A stretch of DNA of 62,449 nt from assembly GCF_001484765.1 (NCBI RefSeq), contig NZ_LLXO01000031.1, positions 1 through 62,449 on the forward strand, written 5' to 3'. The notes below the pieces were generated by a model. That model worked only from the letters and a program-made list of their open reading frames with translations, was not told the DNA's origin and did not search any database. This DNA is from Entomohabitans teleogrylli. Lineage in GTDB: Bacteria > Pseudomonadota > Gammaproteobacteria > Enterobacterales > Enterobacteriaceae. The translations under genes were made by a program, and so were the position numbers. Every line of letters begins with the position of its first letter. Within the stretch, counting starts at the first letter, position 1. This document shows, piece by piece, positions 51,661 through 60,045 of this stretch.

Positions 51661-54020
51661 CAGGAATGTACCTCCTGCAGCAACTTCATAATCTCGGCAC
51701 TGACCGCATCCAGATCGGCATCAATCTCTTCCAGCGGGCGCGGCGGCTGATAGACGTAGAAATGGCGGTTAAACGGAATCTCGTAACCGACAATCCCTAC
51801 CTCGCCATCTTTCGCATCGCGCTTATCGGCGTTGATCCACGCGTCATTCACATGCGGCAGTACTTCGGCTTTGAAGTAGTTTTCAATCAGGTCGCTGGTG
51901 GACAATGCTGGGTTCAGCGGCACATTTTCGTTATCACGCAGCTCGCCGTCCTGTTCAAACTCGACCACTTTGCCTTTGTATTCAAACGCGCCATACAGCG
52001 GCTGAGCGGCTTCTTTCAGCGCTTTCTTCACCACCGGCTCGGCTTCCGGGTTTTTCGTGGTGATAGCGTCGATAAACTGCTTGTTCTCTTTAGCGTCCAG
52101 CTTGACGCCAGCGGTTTTGATGGCCCCTTTCAGAGTCAACTGGAACTGGTTGAAGTCATTACTTACCAGCGTCTTGCCACCCGCCTGCGCACCCAGAGCC
52201 GTCTGAATCTGCTGTGCTTTTTCCATTAACCCGCGCTGCGCCAGCCACAGTTTGCTGTCGAGCAGGTCTTTAATCTGCTTCTCTTTCAGCTCGGCAAATT
52301 CGGCTTTGATGATGGCGCGCGCTTCTGTTTCCAGTTCGGCGAAATCACCGTAGGTGTCTTCCTGCCATTGGGATGCGAACTCTTCATACAGACGTTCCAT
52401 CGGCGCGTTAAACGGCTTCGGCGCAAAGCGCAGAGTCGCCATCGCCTCATCCGTCACCTGCGCGGATAAACGCAGCGGGCGCTCAATGGTCAGGCGACGA
52501 TAGCCAAAGTCGGTGCTGTTAAAGATTTTGCTGGCGAAGGTTTTCGGCGCTTCGCTTTTGGCGGTGGCAGGCTGACGACCACGGCTGGATTTTTGCTCGG
52601 CGGCTTTTTCCAGCCCCAGTTCTTCCAGGGTTGTGGCATCCACCACTTCAAACTCACCGAAGGTCTGGGTGATCAGTTTGATATCGTCTTCGCCCATCAG
52701 GTTACGCTTGGAACCCAGCGATTTACGCATTTTTCCGCACAGGTTGGTGCCATCAATTAGCTGCACTTTACCTTTACGCTCAGGCGCTTTCTTGTTGGAG
52801 AGGATCCAGACGTAGGTGGCGATGCCGGTGTTGTAGAACATGTCCGTTGGCAGCGCGACAATGCCTTCCAGCAAATCGGCTTCCAGAATGTAGCGGCGGA
52901 TTTCACTCTCACCGCTGCCCGCACCACCGGTAAACAGTGGCGAACCGTTAAGGATAATCCCGATACGCCCGCCATTACTCACGTTGCCATCCACATTGTG
53001 GTTGTCGCGCATTTTGCTGATCAGGTGCATCAGGAACAGCAGCGAGCCGTCGGAAACACGCGGCAGGCCCGGGCCAAAGCGACCGTTAAAGCCTTTCTGC
53101 GTATGTTCGTCGTTAATCTCGCCCTCAATCTTTTTCCAGTCCACGCCAAACGGGGGATTAGAGAGCATGTAGTCGAACTGATCCAACGGCAACTGGTCGT
53201 AAGAGAGGGTGTTACCCAGCTTAATGCGGCTGACGTCCTGACCTTTGATCAGCATATCGGCTTTACAGATAGCGTAAGATTCCGGGTTCAGTTCCTGGCC
53301 AAAGGCGCGCATCACCGCGTTAGGGTTCAGCTCGTGCATATATTCCATGCCTGAAGAGAGGAAGCCGCCGGTCCCGGCCGTCGGGTCATAAATGGTGCGG
53401 ATGATACCATCCTGCGTCAGCGCTTCATCATCTTCCATAAACACCAACGAGGTAGTCAGACGCACAATATCGCGTGGGGTGAAGTGCTCACCAGCGGTCT
53501 CGTTGGAGCTTTCCGCAAAACGACGGATAAGCTCTTCAAACACCAGCCCCATCTCGTAGTTGGAAATCGCTTTCGGGCTGAGGTCAGTAGTAGCGAATTT
53601 CTTCACCACTTTGAACAGCAGGTTGGCATCTTCCAGCAGGCCGACAAACTCACTGAATTTGAAGTGTTCGAAGATTTCACGCGCGTCCGGTGAAAACGCC
53701 TGTACGTAGCTTTCCAGGTTGGCTTTGATGTCGTTCTGCCCCATCTTGCCCAGATCCATCTTCGAGGTATTGAAGAAGGAAAGCTCGCTGGCGCGCAGCA
53801 GAAACTTTTCCTTGGCATCTTCCGGCAGCGGGCTGGTTTTTAATTCATCGTATTTCGCCAGCACCGCGTCTTTAGTCTCCGCCAGCACACACTCAAGGCG
53901 ACGCAGCAGCGTAAAGGGCAGGATCACGCGTCCGTACTGAGACTGTTTAAAATCACCGCGCAGCAAATCAGCCACCGACCAGATAAACGCAGCCGTTTGA
54001 GAAAAGTTAGTGTTAGTCAT
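51660..54020 (-). CDS. hsdM: Type I restriction-modification methyltransferase HsdM
   Basis: The 786-residue N6-adenine methyltransferase has an N-terminal helical HsdM_N domain ([20 protein letters not shown]). The S-adenosylmethionine motif I is in [18 protein letters not shown] and the catalytic motif IV is [10 protein letters not shown] long C-terminal extension (about 490-786) makes it larger than EcoKI HsdM (529), as in other type I families. The ATG at 54020 has GAGGG upstream and gives [14 protein letters not shown]; the frame upstream is not family-like. It is first gene of the hsdMSR unit. Confidence 0.95.
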   Translation of the reverse strand: MTNTNFSQTAAFIWSVADLLRGDFKQSQYGRVILPFTLLRRLECVLAETKDAVLAKYDELKTSPLPEDAKEKFLLRASELSFFNTSKMDLGKMGQNDIKANLESYVQAFSPDAREIFEHFKFSEFVGLLEDANLLFKVVKKFATTDLSPKAISNYEMGLVFEELIRRFAESSNETAGEHFTPRDIVRLTTSLVFMEDDEALTQDGIIRTIYDPTAGTGGFLSSGMEYMHELNPNAVMRAFGQELNPESYAICKADMLIKGQDVSRIKLGNTLSYDQLPLDQFDYMLSNPPFGVDWKKIEGEINDEHTQKGFNGRFGPGLPRVSDGSLLFLMHLISKMRDNHNVDGNVSNGGRIGIILNGSPLFTGGAGSGESEIRRYILEADLLEGIVALPTDMFYNTGIATYVWILSNKKAPERKGKVQLIDGTNLCGKMRKSLGSKRNLMGEDDIKLITQTFGEFEVVDATTLEELGLEKAAEQKSSRGRQPATAKSEAPKTFASKIFNSTDFGYRRLTIERPLRLSAQVTDEAMATLRFAPKPFNAPMERLYEEFASQWQEDTYGDFAELETEARAIIKAEFAELKEKQIKDLLDSKLWLAQRGLMEKAQQIQTALGAQAGGKTLVSNDFNQFQLTLKGAIKTAGVKLDAKENKQFIDAITTKNPEAEPVVKKALKEAAQPLYGAFEYKGKVVEFEQDGELRDNENVPLNPALSTSDLIENYFKAEVLPHVNDAWINADKRDAKDGEVGIVGYEIPFNRHFYVYQPPRPLEEIDADLDAVSAEIMKLLQEVHS

Positions 54021-54228
54021 GAAACCCTCGGGGAGATCACAGCCATACTGCAAATATGCAGAGGCAAAATTCAGTTTTGGAATGCACCTGGCAAAATAAT
54101 ACCCACAATGAAAACTATCGCAAACGATACGGGGCAAAGAAATGAATAGCCACCGCTATAACCACATCAGCAAGTTGATGGGAAGCAAATCAAGAGGTAA
54201 GGCCTTACATTGCGCGGATTTCAGACAC
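54021..54228. other. Interval upstream of hsdM
   Basis: About 200 bp that must hold the hsdM promoter; I cannot place it with confidence. No coding frame with family-like sequence is present. To the right lie the tRNA fragment and its terminator. Confidence 0.4.
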
Positions 54229-54250
54229 AAAAAAAGCCGCCTCAGGCGAC
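54229..54250 (-). terminator. Rho-independent terminator behind the tRNA 3' fragment
   Basis: On the minus strand GTCGCC-TGA-GGCGGC is followed by seven T residues. It sits 19 bp beyond the CCA end of the truncated tRNA, where a tRNA gene's own terminator would be. Confidence 0.8.
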
Positions 54251-54268
54251 TTGATTGCATATCGTTGT

Positions 54269-54288
54269 TGGTGCGAAGGCCGGACTCG
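54269..54288 (-). repeat. Truncated tRNA-Leu (leuX-like) 3' end, attachment-site core of the CP4-like element
   Basis: On the minus strand CGAGTCCGGCCTTCGCACCA matches the 3' end of leuX (GAGTCCGGCCTTCGGCACCA in E. coli) with one base missing, including CCA. The rest of the tRNA is absent. P4-type integrases recombine in tRNA 3' ends and leave such a partial copy at the far end of the element. It separates the hsd genes from the phage-type genes to the right. Confidence 0.7.
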
Positions 54289-54444
54289 CACATTACATTC
54301 AACCTCATGATTTAAAATAGTTAATAAAGAACACTTTCAATTTATACCAACACAGATACCAACACGAAAATTCATTGTTTTTCGGCATCGAACCCGGACA
54401 AACATGACTGAGCTAATACAACTGAGTTAATATGCCGAAATCTG

Positions 54445-54687
54445 TTACGCATCACCTTCCTCGACAGACTCCAAAGCATCAAGATCTATTCGGACCATCG
54501 CAATAGAGCCAATACGGATGAAAGCATCTTCTCCATCTATATCGGGTAACTGATATCGCTCTGTTGATTCCGCCTCTGATTCAAGAATGTCAAAAAATGC
54601 ATTCAATTGACCCACATCATCGATTTCGTCATCTTCCGAAACCTCGGGCTCACAGTACAGCCCAATAACTGGGCCACCGCTCACCAT
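54445..54687 (-). CDS. Acidic hypothetical protein, possibly truncated
   Basis: The 80-codon frame gives a very acidic product (YCEPEVSEDDEIDDVGQLNA, FFDILESEAESTERYQLPDI) that I do not recognise. The frame stays open upstream past the ATG at 54687 (SDSYGNVYIA) and through the cbtA terminator, without another start, and no ribosome site is seen. It may be the C-terminal part of a larger lost gene at the element's end. Low confidence as an expressed gene. Confidence 0.35.
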   Translation of the reverse strand: MVSGGPVIGLYCEPEVSEDDEIDDVGQLNAFFDILESEAESTERYQLPDIDGEDAFIRIGSIAMVRIDLDALESVEEGDA

Positions 54688-54748
54688 GGCGATATAGACA
54701 TTCCCATAGCTATCTGAGCGAACATCTGTATCAACTGATGGAGACGTG

Positions 54749-54776
54749 ATAAAAGCGCCAGTCGTTGTACTGGCGC
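54749..54776 (-). terminator. Rho-independent terminator after cbtA
   Basis: On the minus strand GCGCCAGT and ACTGGCGC form a perfect 8-bp stem over a 6-nt loop, followed by TTTTAT. It closes the minus-strand antirestriction/toxin operon. Confidence 0.88.
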
Positions 54777-54828
54777 CTGAGAGGCAGACCGCTGATGGTG
54801 TCGGCTTCAGCGATCAGGACGAGGGTCA

Positions 54829-55203
54829 TTATTTCCTGCCGCTGAATCTGCTACTGGTGATGTCAGTAACGGTTTTATATCCCTTGCGGGTCATCAGCCC
54901 GGTAGCCTTGCGGGCGCGGAGCATATCAATGCTGCCGATAAACGGAGACTGCTCTTTCACGCTGAAACCGTGACGGTCAGTACGTACCAGGTCGTACTTT
55001 TCCAAGATAGAATTCACCGCGTCACACAGTGAGATTCCCGCATCAATGTGTTTCTGGATCACACTGTCGTTGCCAAACGGCGTGTCGTTGAGGGTAAGGC
55101 CGTAGTGTTGCTCCAGCAGATACTCCAGTAATTTTTGCCAGATTTCGACTGATGACAGACGTGACGATGCCGCCCTTTGAGGGGGCAGGGATTGTATTTG
55201 CAT
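54829..55203 (-). CDS. cbtA: CbtA/YeeV-family cytoskeleton-inhibiting toxin
   Basis: The 124-residue protein has the same length as E. coli YeeV/CbtA and shares [70 protein letters not shown] and [20 protein letters not shown]. CbtA binds MreB and FtsZ and blocks their polymerisation, causing lemon-shaped cells. It is downstream of its antitoxin gene cbeA (49 bp). Its C-terminus ([10 protein letters not shown]) is divergent from YeeV. The ribosome site is weak, which would keep toxin below antitoxin. Confidence 0.94.
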   Translation of the reverse strand: MQIQSLPPQRAASSRLSSVEIWQKLLEYLLEQHYGLTLNDTPFGNDSVIQKHIDAGISLCDAVNSILEKYDLVRTDRHGFSVKEQSPFIGSIDMLRARKATGLMTRKGYKTVTDITSSRFSGRK

Positions 55204-55252
55204 GGTTTGCGCTCTTTGTTGGCTGGTTTGATTAAGGAAAAGCGTTTGGGAT

Positions 55253-55612
55253 TTATGCGGTTATTGCAGATGTCGGATAAATTACGATATACAAATAGCC
55301 ACAGGAGCCGAGCGTATCAGCCTCACATATCAGCCCTTTTGCGTGGAGCGTGATGCAGCGCTGAATGTGGGGCGTGAGTTCGCTGCTGGCCAGCATAAGC
55401 TCCATCTGCTTCATCAGTACCGGAAATGCTTGGTCCAGATGGCGTAAATCTGTGTCATTAAATGTCCCGGTGGTGCTGGCGCGGTCAGCAAGGTAATGCA
55501 GGCGGTTACCCTCCTGTACCAGCCGGGCACCAAAACATGGCGTGACGTTGCGTCTGAGGCCCCACCAGGGTTCCGCGATGTTATGGTTGATTACACGGGT
55601 TGCTTTCTGCAT
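55253..55612 (-). CDS. cbeA: CbeA/YeeU-family antitoxin of the type IV toxin-antitoxin pair
   Basis: The 119-residue protein keeps the YeeU core [53 protein letters not shown] and [19 protein letters not shown]. YeeU-type antitoxins do not bind the toxin; they stabilise MreB and FtsZ filaments. AAGGAG precedes the ATG with good spacing. It is followed by cbtA and preceded by yeeT, the usual order. The N-terminus ([13 protein letters not shown]) is shorter than in YeeU. Confidence 0.93.
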   Translation of the reverse strand: MQKATRVINHNIAEPWWGLRRNVTPCFGARLVQEGNRLHYLADRASTTGTFNDTDLRHLDQAFPVLMKQMELMLASSELTPHIQRCITLHAKGLICEADTLGSCGYLYIVIYPTSAITA

Positions 55613-55634
55613 GTAAGTACTCCTTAACGGTGAG

Positions 55635-55856
55635 TTAATTCAGGGTGACGCTGCGCAGGATCACATACGGACCGTTGCGGTCCTGTCGGTGTTCAGCAAA
55701 CACGGCCAGTACACCCCGGATATCCTGCACTTCCCTGCCGTAGTAATGGCAGATACTGCCGGACCACTTATATTTCCCGGTACAGAAGCGAAACAGCCGG
55801 GACTCAGAATGCTGGCGGTATATCGCCATTGCCTGACGTTTGCTGATGATTTTCAT
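55635..55856 (-). CDS. yeeT: YeeT/YpjJ/YkfH-family DUF987 small protein
   Basis: The 73-residue product has the same length as E. coli YeeT: MKIISKRQAMAIYRQHSESR, LFRFCTGKYKWSGSICHYYG, REVQDIRGVLAVFAEHR, DRNGPYVILRSVTLN. Function is unknown; it is always found between radC and yeeU in CP4-type elements. The ATG at 55856 is taken because it reproduces the family start; an upstream in-frame ATG gives an unrelated leader. It lies 22 bp upstream of cbeA in the same operon. Confidence 0.9.
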   Translation of the reverse strand: MKIISKRQAMAIYRQHSESRLFRFCTGKYKWSGSICHYYGREVQDIRGVLAVFAEHRQDRNGPYVILRSVTLN

Positions 55857-55869
55857 CGTTATTCTCTCC

Positions 55870-56352
55870 CTAAAGCCAGCCACGCTCGGCAAACGAGACG
55901 ATGTCCATGCCTCCCACTACCAGGTGGTCCAGCAGACAGATATCCACGAGTTTAAGTGCCTGCTTCAGATGGTCAGTAAGCAATCTGTCGGCATGGCTGG
56001 GTTCGGCATAACCTGACGGATGATTGTGTGAAAGCACGATGGCAGCCGCGTTGTATTTCAGTGCTGCCTTTATCACTTCACGGGGATGTACCTGCGTATG
56101 GTTGATGGTGCCGGTGAAGAGCGTTTCATGGGCAATAAGACGATGCTGGTTATCGAGGAAGAGCACCATGAATACTTCACGCTCCAGTGTGGCGAGCTGC
56201 AGGCGAAGCCAGTCGCGAACTGCATGGCTGGAGGTAAATGCCTCGCCGGGCTCGCGTAACTGGCGTTCCAGCAGGGTCAGAGCGCGTCTGATGGTGCGCT
56301 GCGCGGTGGGAGATATTCCCCCGCTGTCAGGGGGACACGTGGTGATATTCAT
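55870..56352 (-). CDS. yfjY: RadC-family JAB-domain protein (YfjY/YeeS-like)
   Basis: The 160-residue protein has the same length as E. coli YfjY. It carries a JAB/MPN metalloprotease-like fold with the metal motif [20 protein letters not shown], preceded by [20 protein letters not shown] and [19 protein letters not shown], and followed by [21 protein letters not shown]. RadC proteins of phages and islands have no proven biochemical role; the name is historical. It starts with ATGA overlapping the stop of the interrupted gene upstream, so the two were translationally coupled. Confidence 0.93.
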   Translation of the reverse strand: MNITTCPPDSGGISPTAQRTIRRALTLLERQLREPGEAFTSSHAVRDWLRLQLATLEREVFMVLFLDNQHRLIAHETLFTGTINHTQVHPREVIKAALKYNAAAIVLSHNHPSGYAEPSHADRLLTDHLKQALKLVDICLLDHLVVGGMDIVSFAERGWL

Positions 56353-56582
56353 TTGCTTTTCCTGTCTGTTGACGCGTTGGGAGGAGATGTGTTGTACAGT
56401 TTTTCGGCAACGACGAACTCGTCGTGCAGGGATTCAAACCATCACCAGATATGGAAGAGAGGGGTACCCGTCAGGAAATGCAGGAAGGGTTCGTCGGTCA
56501 CAAGGTCACCGTCCTCATCCCTGACCGTTGTATTCCTCAGCGTATCCCACAGGGCATTAAGGTGAGACAGTTCATACGGCAT
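56349..56582 (-). pseudogene. Small conserved gene interrupted by an in-frame TGA
   Basis: From ATG 56582 the frame gives MPYELSHLNALWDTLRNTTV then RDEDGDLVTDEPFLHFLTG, TPLFHIW, a TGA (codon 47, at 56444-56442), and in the same frame [20 protein letters not shown] up to a TGA that overlaps the radC ATG. Both halves look coding and the end coupling to radC is perfect, so a single nonsense change in a 77-residue gene is the simplest reading. The family is a hypothetical of CP4-type elements. A sequencing error is possible. Confidence 0.65.
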
Positions 56583-56592
56583 GGCGGGATGC

Positions 56593-57072
56593 TCAGTCGA
56601 TAATGCGCATGATGGCGCTGCATTCTGCGTGGTTCAGCGCATAGTCACGCAGACGCCAGTAATGTTCCGTCATGGAGTCGCATTCCGTGCGGCAAGCGTG
56701 ATGACTGTAAGCGATAAGACAGACTGCAATCCCTGCAGCTTCGGCGCTCATGTCTGAGGAGTTGCCGTTCATGGCGTTGAACAGCGACCAGAAGACATCG
56801 TTGTCCGTTTCCGGAACCATGAAGGCCCCGCCGTTGCTGAGAGTATAAAAATTCCAGACACCGCCGCTGTAGTCAGCGCAGAACCGATCCATCCAAGCAA
56901 AGACCTGCGGTTCAAGGGTTATCCACTGCGGGATGTTGCCAAAGTGCTGCGGCCAGAACTCCACACGCTGTTCGTCTGGTACGGGTGCGGCTGTCAGAGC
57001 ATGTGCAGAACCGTTATCGTCAGCCTGCAGAGGTAGCTGATTTTTATCGTTAATATTAATCATATCGGTCAT
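56593..57072 (-). CDS. ArdB/KlcA-family antirestriction protein (YfjX-like)
   Basis: The 159-residue protein has the ArdB/KlcA pattern: RVEFWPQHFGNIPQWITLEP, FAWMDRFCADYSGGVWNFYT, LSNGGAFMVPETDNDVFWSL, MSAEAAGIAVCLIAYSHHAC. ArdB/KlcA proteins inhibit type I restriction without mimicking DNA. AAGGAAAAATTAAC precedes the ATG. It ends 10 bp before the interrupted small gene. Its location on an element inserted directly beside a type I restriction locus is suggestive: it could let the element enter a cell carrying hsdRMS. Confidence 0.9.
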   Translation of the reverse strand: MTDMININDKNQLPLQADDNGSAHALTAAPVPDEQRVEFWPQHFGNIPQWITLEPQVFAWMDRFCADYSGGVWNFYTLSNGGAFMVPETDNDVFWSLFNAMNGNSSDMSAEAAGIAVCLIAYSHHACRTECDSMTEHYWRLRDYALNHAECSAIMRIID

Positions 57073-57151
57073 GTTAATTTTTCCTTATGCATGGAGATGT
57101 TGAATGGAAGACTCGGGCCGGGGATTGATTTCGATGGCGGGGCGCGGGTTA

Positions 57152-57973
57152 TTACCCGCCCAACAGGCCCATCATGTTTTCGGCCATCACCCAGAGCGCA
57201 CGGTTTAACTTAACGTCGCCATCAATCCCGTTTACTGCGCGGGTATGGGTACGTTTACCCTGCGCGGTACGGCCACTTAGCCCGCCTTTCAGCAGGTTTT
57301 CCTGAATGCGCTGGTAGGTAGTCCACAGGTCATCGCTCTCGTCCTGCCAGCGGCGAGGTGCAAGGATTTGCGATTCAGTCACTGGCTGGTACTCTTCCCC
57401 AAAACGGTAGGCCAGCGCCGCTTTAGCAAGTGCATGCTGTGCTGGTGACGGGAGTTGCAGGGACTGCATAGCGTCACGTTTCTCTTCCACCCGGTCAAAG
57501 ACGCTGAGCACCTCATAGGCACCCTCAATCACCTTCCCGACGACATCCCCCCTGTGTGGCACGCGGATCTCGCCAAACGACTGTCCGCAGACGAGCGAAT
57601 TAGTGCAGACACTTCGGAATATCCCCGGCAGTAACTGAAAACTCGACGCGCCATCGTGCGAATTCAGAATGATGATTTCCGGCACCTGCTGACCGTTTAT
57701 CTGACCGGCACGACGCAGGCGCAGCATATGCTTTGTATGTTCTCGCCTGCTCTGGTCGCGCACTCGTGACTGACAGGCAAAGAATGGCTGGAACCCTTCG
57801 CGTTTAAGCTTCTCCAGCAGGGTGATTGTGGGTATGTAGGTGTACTTTTCGCTTCTGGAGTCGTGCTTGTCTTCCCCGAAGACGCTGGGGACATGCTGCA
57901 TCAGTTCTTCGCGGGTTAAGGGACGGTCACGGCGAACCTGGTTCACCCGACCAAAACGGCTGGCTAATCGCAT
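57152..57973 (-). CDS. yfjQ: DUF932 protein, YfjQ-like
   Basis: The 273-residue protein has the same length as E. coli YfjQ and the DUF932 pattern: LTREELMQHVPSVFGEDKHD, YTYIPTITLLEKLKREGFQP, FFACQSRVRDQSRREHTKHM, PEIIILNSHDGASSFQLLPG, FRSVCTNSLVCGQSFGEIRV. The family is common on plasmids and P4-like islands and related to LGT-type ArdC-associated proteins; the biochemical role is unknown. GAGGAATCAACC precedes the ATG. A strong terminator lies just upstream, so this gene probably starts a new transcript with the antirestriction to cbtA genes. Confidence 0.9.
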   Translation of the reverse strand: MRLASRFGRVNQVRRDRPLTREELMQHVPSVFGEDKHDSRSEKYTYIPTITLLEKLKREGFQPFFACQSRVRDQSRREHTKHMLRLRRAGQINGQQVPEIIILNSHDGASSFQLLPGIFRSVCTNSLVCGQSFGEIRVPHRGDVVGKVIEGAYEVLSVFDRVEEKRDAMQSLQLPSPAQHALAKAALAYRFGEEYQPVTESQILAPRRWQDESDDLWTTYQRIQENLLKGGLSGRTAQGKRTHTRAVNGIDGDVKLNRALWVMAENMMGLLGG

Positions 57974-58006
57974 GGTTGATTCCTCATCTGATTACCCTGA
58001 TGGCAT

Positions 58007-58044
58007 AAAAGCAAAAGCCCCTGCTCCGTGAGGAGGCAGGGGCT
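58007..58044 (-). terminator. Rho-independent terminator upstream of the DUF932 gene
   Basis: On the minus strand AGCCCCTGC and GCAGGGGCT pair over an 11-nt loop, followed by TTTTGCTTTT. It ends the transcript of the small-protein/secreted-protein group to the right. Confidence 0.88.
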
Positions 58045-58083
58045 GGATGTGTTGTTCTCAATGAACGGATAGGTCGGGCGGGA

Positions 58084-58296
58084 CTACAGCGTATCCAGAA
58101 TCTTCAATATCTGCGCCATCAGGGCGGTGATAAGTGCAGTGACCAGCAACGTGACCGCTTCCCGGGCTGTATCAATGCTGCTGTCATCGTAGCCTGCCTG
58201 ACGCAGGCGAATTTCAATATACTGCCGGGCCTGATGCCCGCCGCACCAGGTCAGAGCCTGGCTCAGGGCCATCACCAGCATTTTCAGAAAGGTCAT
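58084..58296 (-). CDS. Small amphipathic/hydrophobic protein of the CP4-like element
   Basis: The 70-residue product starts MTFLKMLVMALSQALTWCGG and ends with a hydrophobic helix (AVTLLVTALITALMAQILKI). GGAG precedes the ATG at 58296; a longer frame reaching 58398 is not convincing. I do not know the family. It directly follows two exported proteins on the same strand and precedes the terminator, so the three may act together at the envelope. Confidence 0.65.
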   Translation of the reverse strand: MTFLKMLVMALSQALTWCGGHQARQYIEIRLRQAGYDDSSIDTAREAVTLLVTALITALMAQILKILDTL

Positions 58297-58376
58297 AGGG
58301 TTTGCTCCGGACTGCCTGGCGGCAGCCCGCTGGTGGAGTGAAGATTTATTTGAGTAAGTTGATACAGGAAAGTGGC

Positions 58377-58736
58377 TCAGTTGTAGGTATAGCGCCATGC
58401 GCCTTTATCAGTGGTGACGACGACTTCCGAGGCTACGCAGTTATTATAAAAACTCACCTCAACTGACTGTCCGTAGCGTAATGTGGCGGGCAGAATGGTT
58501 TCCTTATTGCTGGAGTACAGATATTTCTGGTTGGCGATATGACAGTTTCCCCGGTTAACATCAATATTTTCGACTTTCACGGTATTATCCAGCGCAGTGA
58601 CCACAACAGTGACGTAGCGTGTTCCGGCAGGGTGAACCTGATTACTGGTCTCCACTTTGATGGGCGGCGCTGGCTCTGCCAGCGCCTGGGCTGACAATGC
58701 AAGCAGTGCGGATACCAGCATGTGTTTAAATTTCAT
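58377..58736 (-). CDS. Exported hypothetical protein with a disulphide pair
   Basis: The 119-residue protein has a clear signal peptide (MKFKHMLVSALLALSAQALA, then EPAPP). The mature beta-rich domain has two cysteines (NRGNCHIANQ and YNNCVASEVV) and ends DKGAWRYTYN. AAAAGGAACAG precedes the ATG. It is probably periplasmic. I do not recognise a functional family; similar exported proteins occur at the same place in CP4-57-like elements. 54 bp separate it from the next exported protein. Confidence 0.75.
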   Translation of the reverse strand: MKFKHMLVSALLALSAQALAEPAPPIKVETSNQVHPAGTRYVTVVVTALDNTVKVENIDVNRGNCHIANQKYLYSSNKETILPATLRYGQSVEVSFYNNCVASEVVVTTDKGAWRYTYN

Positions 58737-58790
58737 AATCTGTTCCTTTTAAAAATAACGTAATCATCAAGCGTTAAATTCAGATACAGT

Positions 58791-59255
58791 CTAGAGTGCA
58801 TCTTTACCCACACAGCCGTGTGTCCCGAATGCCGGTAGTACCTTAGCCGCACCGGCCAGCGTGAATGTGGCAGGCTTAACACCGTCTCCTGTCACTGAGA
58901 CCTGTTTGCCATTACGTAACTGAGCCCAGGCCAGCGCCAGGTTATTACCGCCCACTCGACTGCCAGATTCGCTGATATCAATAAGTGCTCCACCGTCGAT
59001 ACTGACCTGAAGGCTTTTATCTTCATCCATACTGACCTGATGCCCGCTGGCGTCAGTAAATATGACCGTGGCCGGTTGCGATCCGTAATCCTCACAGGTC
59101 AGAGACAGTTGTGATTGACCTTTCCCCTTGATGACAAACTCCGATACGCCCTGGCCCCAACCACTGGACCAGGTGTCCTGACTGCCAAATGCTTGTGCCA
59201 TAACTGGCAGCTGACTGCCTACCAGTACTAGGGCGCTGAGTAATACTTTTTTCAA
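58791..59255 (-). CDS. Exported hypothetical protein with TTG start, YfjT-like position
   Basis: The 154-residue product has a signal peptide (MKKVLLSALVLVGSQLPVMA, then QAFG). The mature part is beta-rich with two cysteines (LTCEDYGSQ and THGCVGKD) at far ends. The start is a TTG at 59255 with a perfect AAGGAG eight bases upstream; no ATG fits. Size and place resemble YfjT of E. coli CP4-57, but I cannot verify identity. Role unknown. Confidence 0.72.
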   Translation of the reverse strand: MKKVLLSALVLVGSQLPVMAQAFGSQDTWSSGWGQGVSEFVIKGKGQSQLSLTCEDYGSQPATVIFTDASGHQVSMDEDKSLQVSIDGGALIDISESGSRVGGNNLALAWAQLRNGKQVSVTGDGVKPATFTLAGAAKVLPAFGTHGCVGKDAL

Positions 59256-59308
59256 GATGGACTCCTTTTGTTAATGAAACTGCGGTTCTGACTAATGAAA
59301 AAACAGGC

Positions 59309-59986
59309 TCATTCCCGGATGAGCCCACTGATGTACTGAAAATGCGGCAGGGCCTGAATAAATCGTGGGTCTTCAAAAATCCGCCGGATATGACTGCTTC
59401 TGGTGAAGCCCCCGATGGTCATCACCACATCGGTAATGGCTGAAAGGGTAAATACCTGAATCCGCTCGCCAGTTACTGCCGTCAGGTACCACTCGCCTTC
59501 CAGACAGATAAGCCGGTAAGGGGCAACGGCGGACTGATGGTATCCGTGGTGCAGAAAATGAATGCGGCGGTTGCTGATGATGGCCTGGATAATGACCTGA
59601 AAACCGCCAAACAATGCCGGAGCCTGACGGGGTGGCGCATTCCAGATAGTGCAGGGGGAGTCCTGACCGTTGTCGAGCAGGACAGACAACAACTTAGGGT
59701 CAAGTGCCGGAAAGTAATGTGCCACCCTGGTTATTTGGGCAAAACGGATAATGTCGCTGTTGGTACGAAAGGGGCCCCGAGCATCCCGGAGACTGACGTG
59801 ACCGTCGATATATTCCGTGTCGATATAGCGCAGTCGTTCACGCAGGTCGCGCTGAACGGTACGCTCAGAGACGCCAAACTCCTGAGCAAGTTGCCTGATA
59901 CTGAGCGTTTCTCCCATAAAGAGGCGGCTGACCAGTATGGCGAGACGGCTTGCCAGGCGGTCATAGCGTTGTTCCTGTTCAGACAT
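59309..59986 (-). CDS. yfjR: WYL-domain transcriptional regulator (YfjR/YafY-like)
   Basis: The 225-residue protein has an N-terminal DeoR-type helix-turn-helix (LSIRQLAQEFGVSERTVQRD) and a C-terminal WYL domain (VIIQAIISNRRIHFLHHGYH, VAPYRLICLEGEWYLTAVTG). WYL regulators sense nucleic-acid ligands and often control defence or prophage genes. It lies upstream of the exported proteins on the same strand and downstream of the YaaW-like gene. The equivalent gene in CP4 elements is yfjR or yafY. Target unknown. Confidence 0.9.
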   Translation of the reverse strand: MSEQEQRYDRLASRLAILVSRLFMGETLSIRQLAQEFGVSERTVQRDLRERLRYIDTEYIDGHVSLRDARGPFRTNSDIIRFAQITRVAHYFPALDPKLLSVLLDNGQDSPCTIWNAPPRQAPALFGGFQVIIQAIISNRRIHFLHHGYHQSAVAPYRLICLEGEWYLTAVTGERIQVFTLSAITDVVMTIGGFTRSSHIRRIFEDPRFIQALPHFQYISGLIRE

Positions 59987-60045
59987 GAGGGATGCTTCCT
60001 GCGCAAATGGCAGCCCCGTCGGGGCTGATGGTTAAGTAAAAGGTG

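Noticed and set aside
56442-56444. In-frame TGA as a selenocysteine codon
   Set aside because: No SECIS-like hairpin is apparent downstream, the gene is a small island hypothetical, and a nonsense change explains it better.
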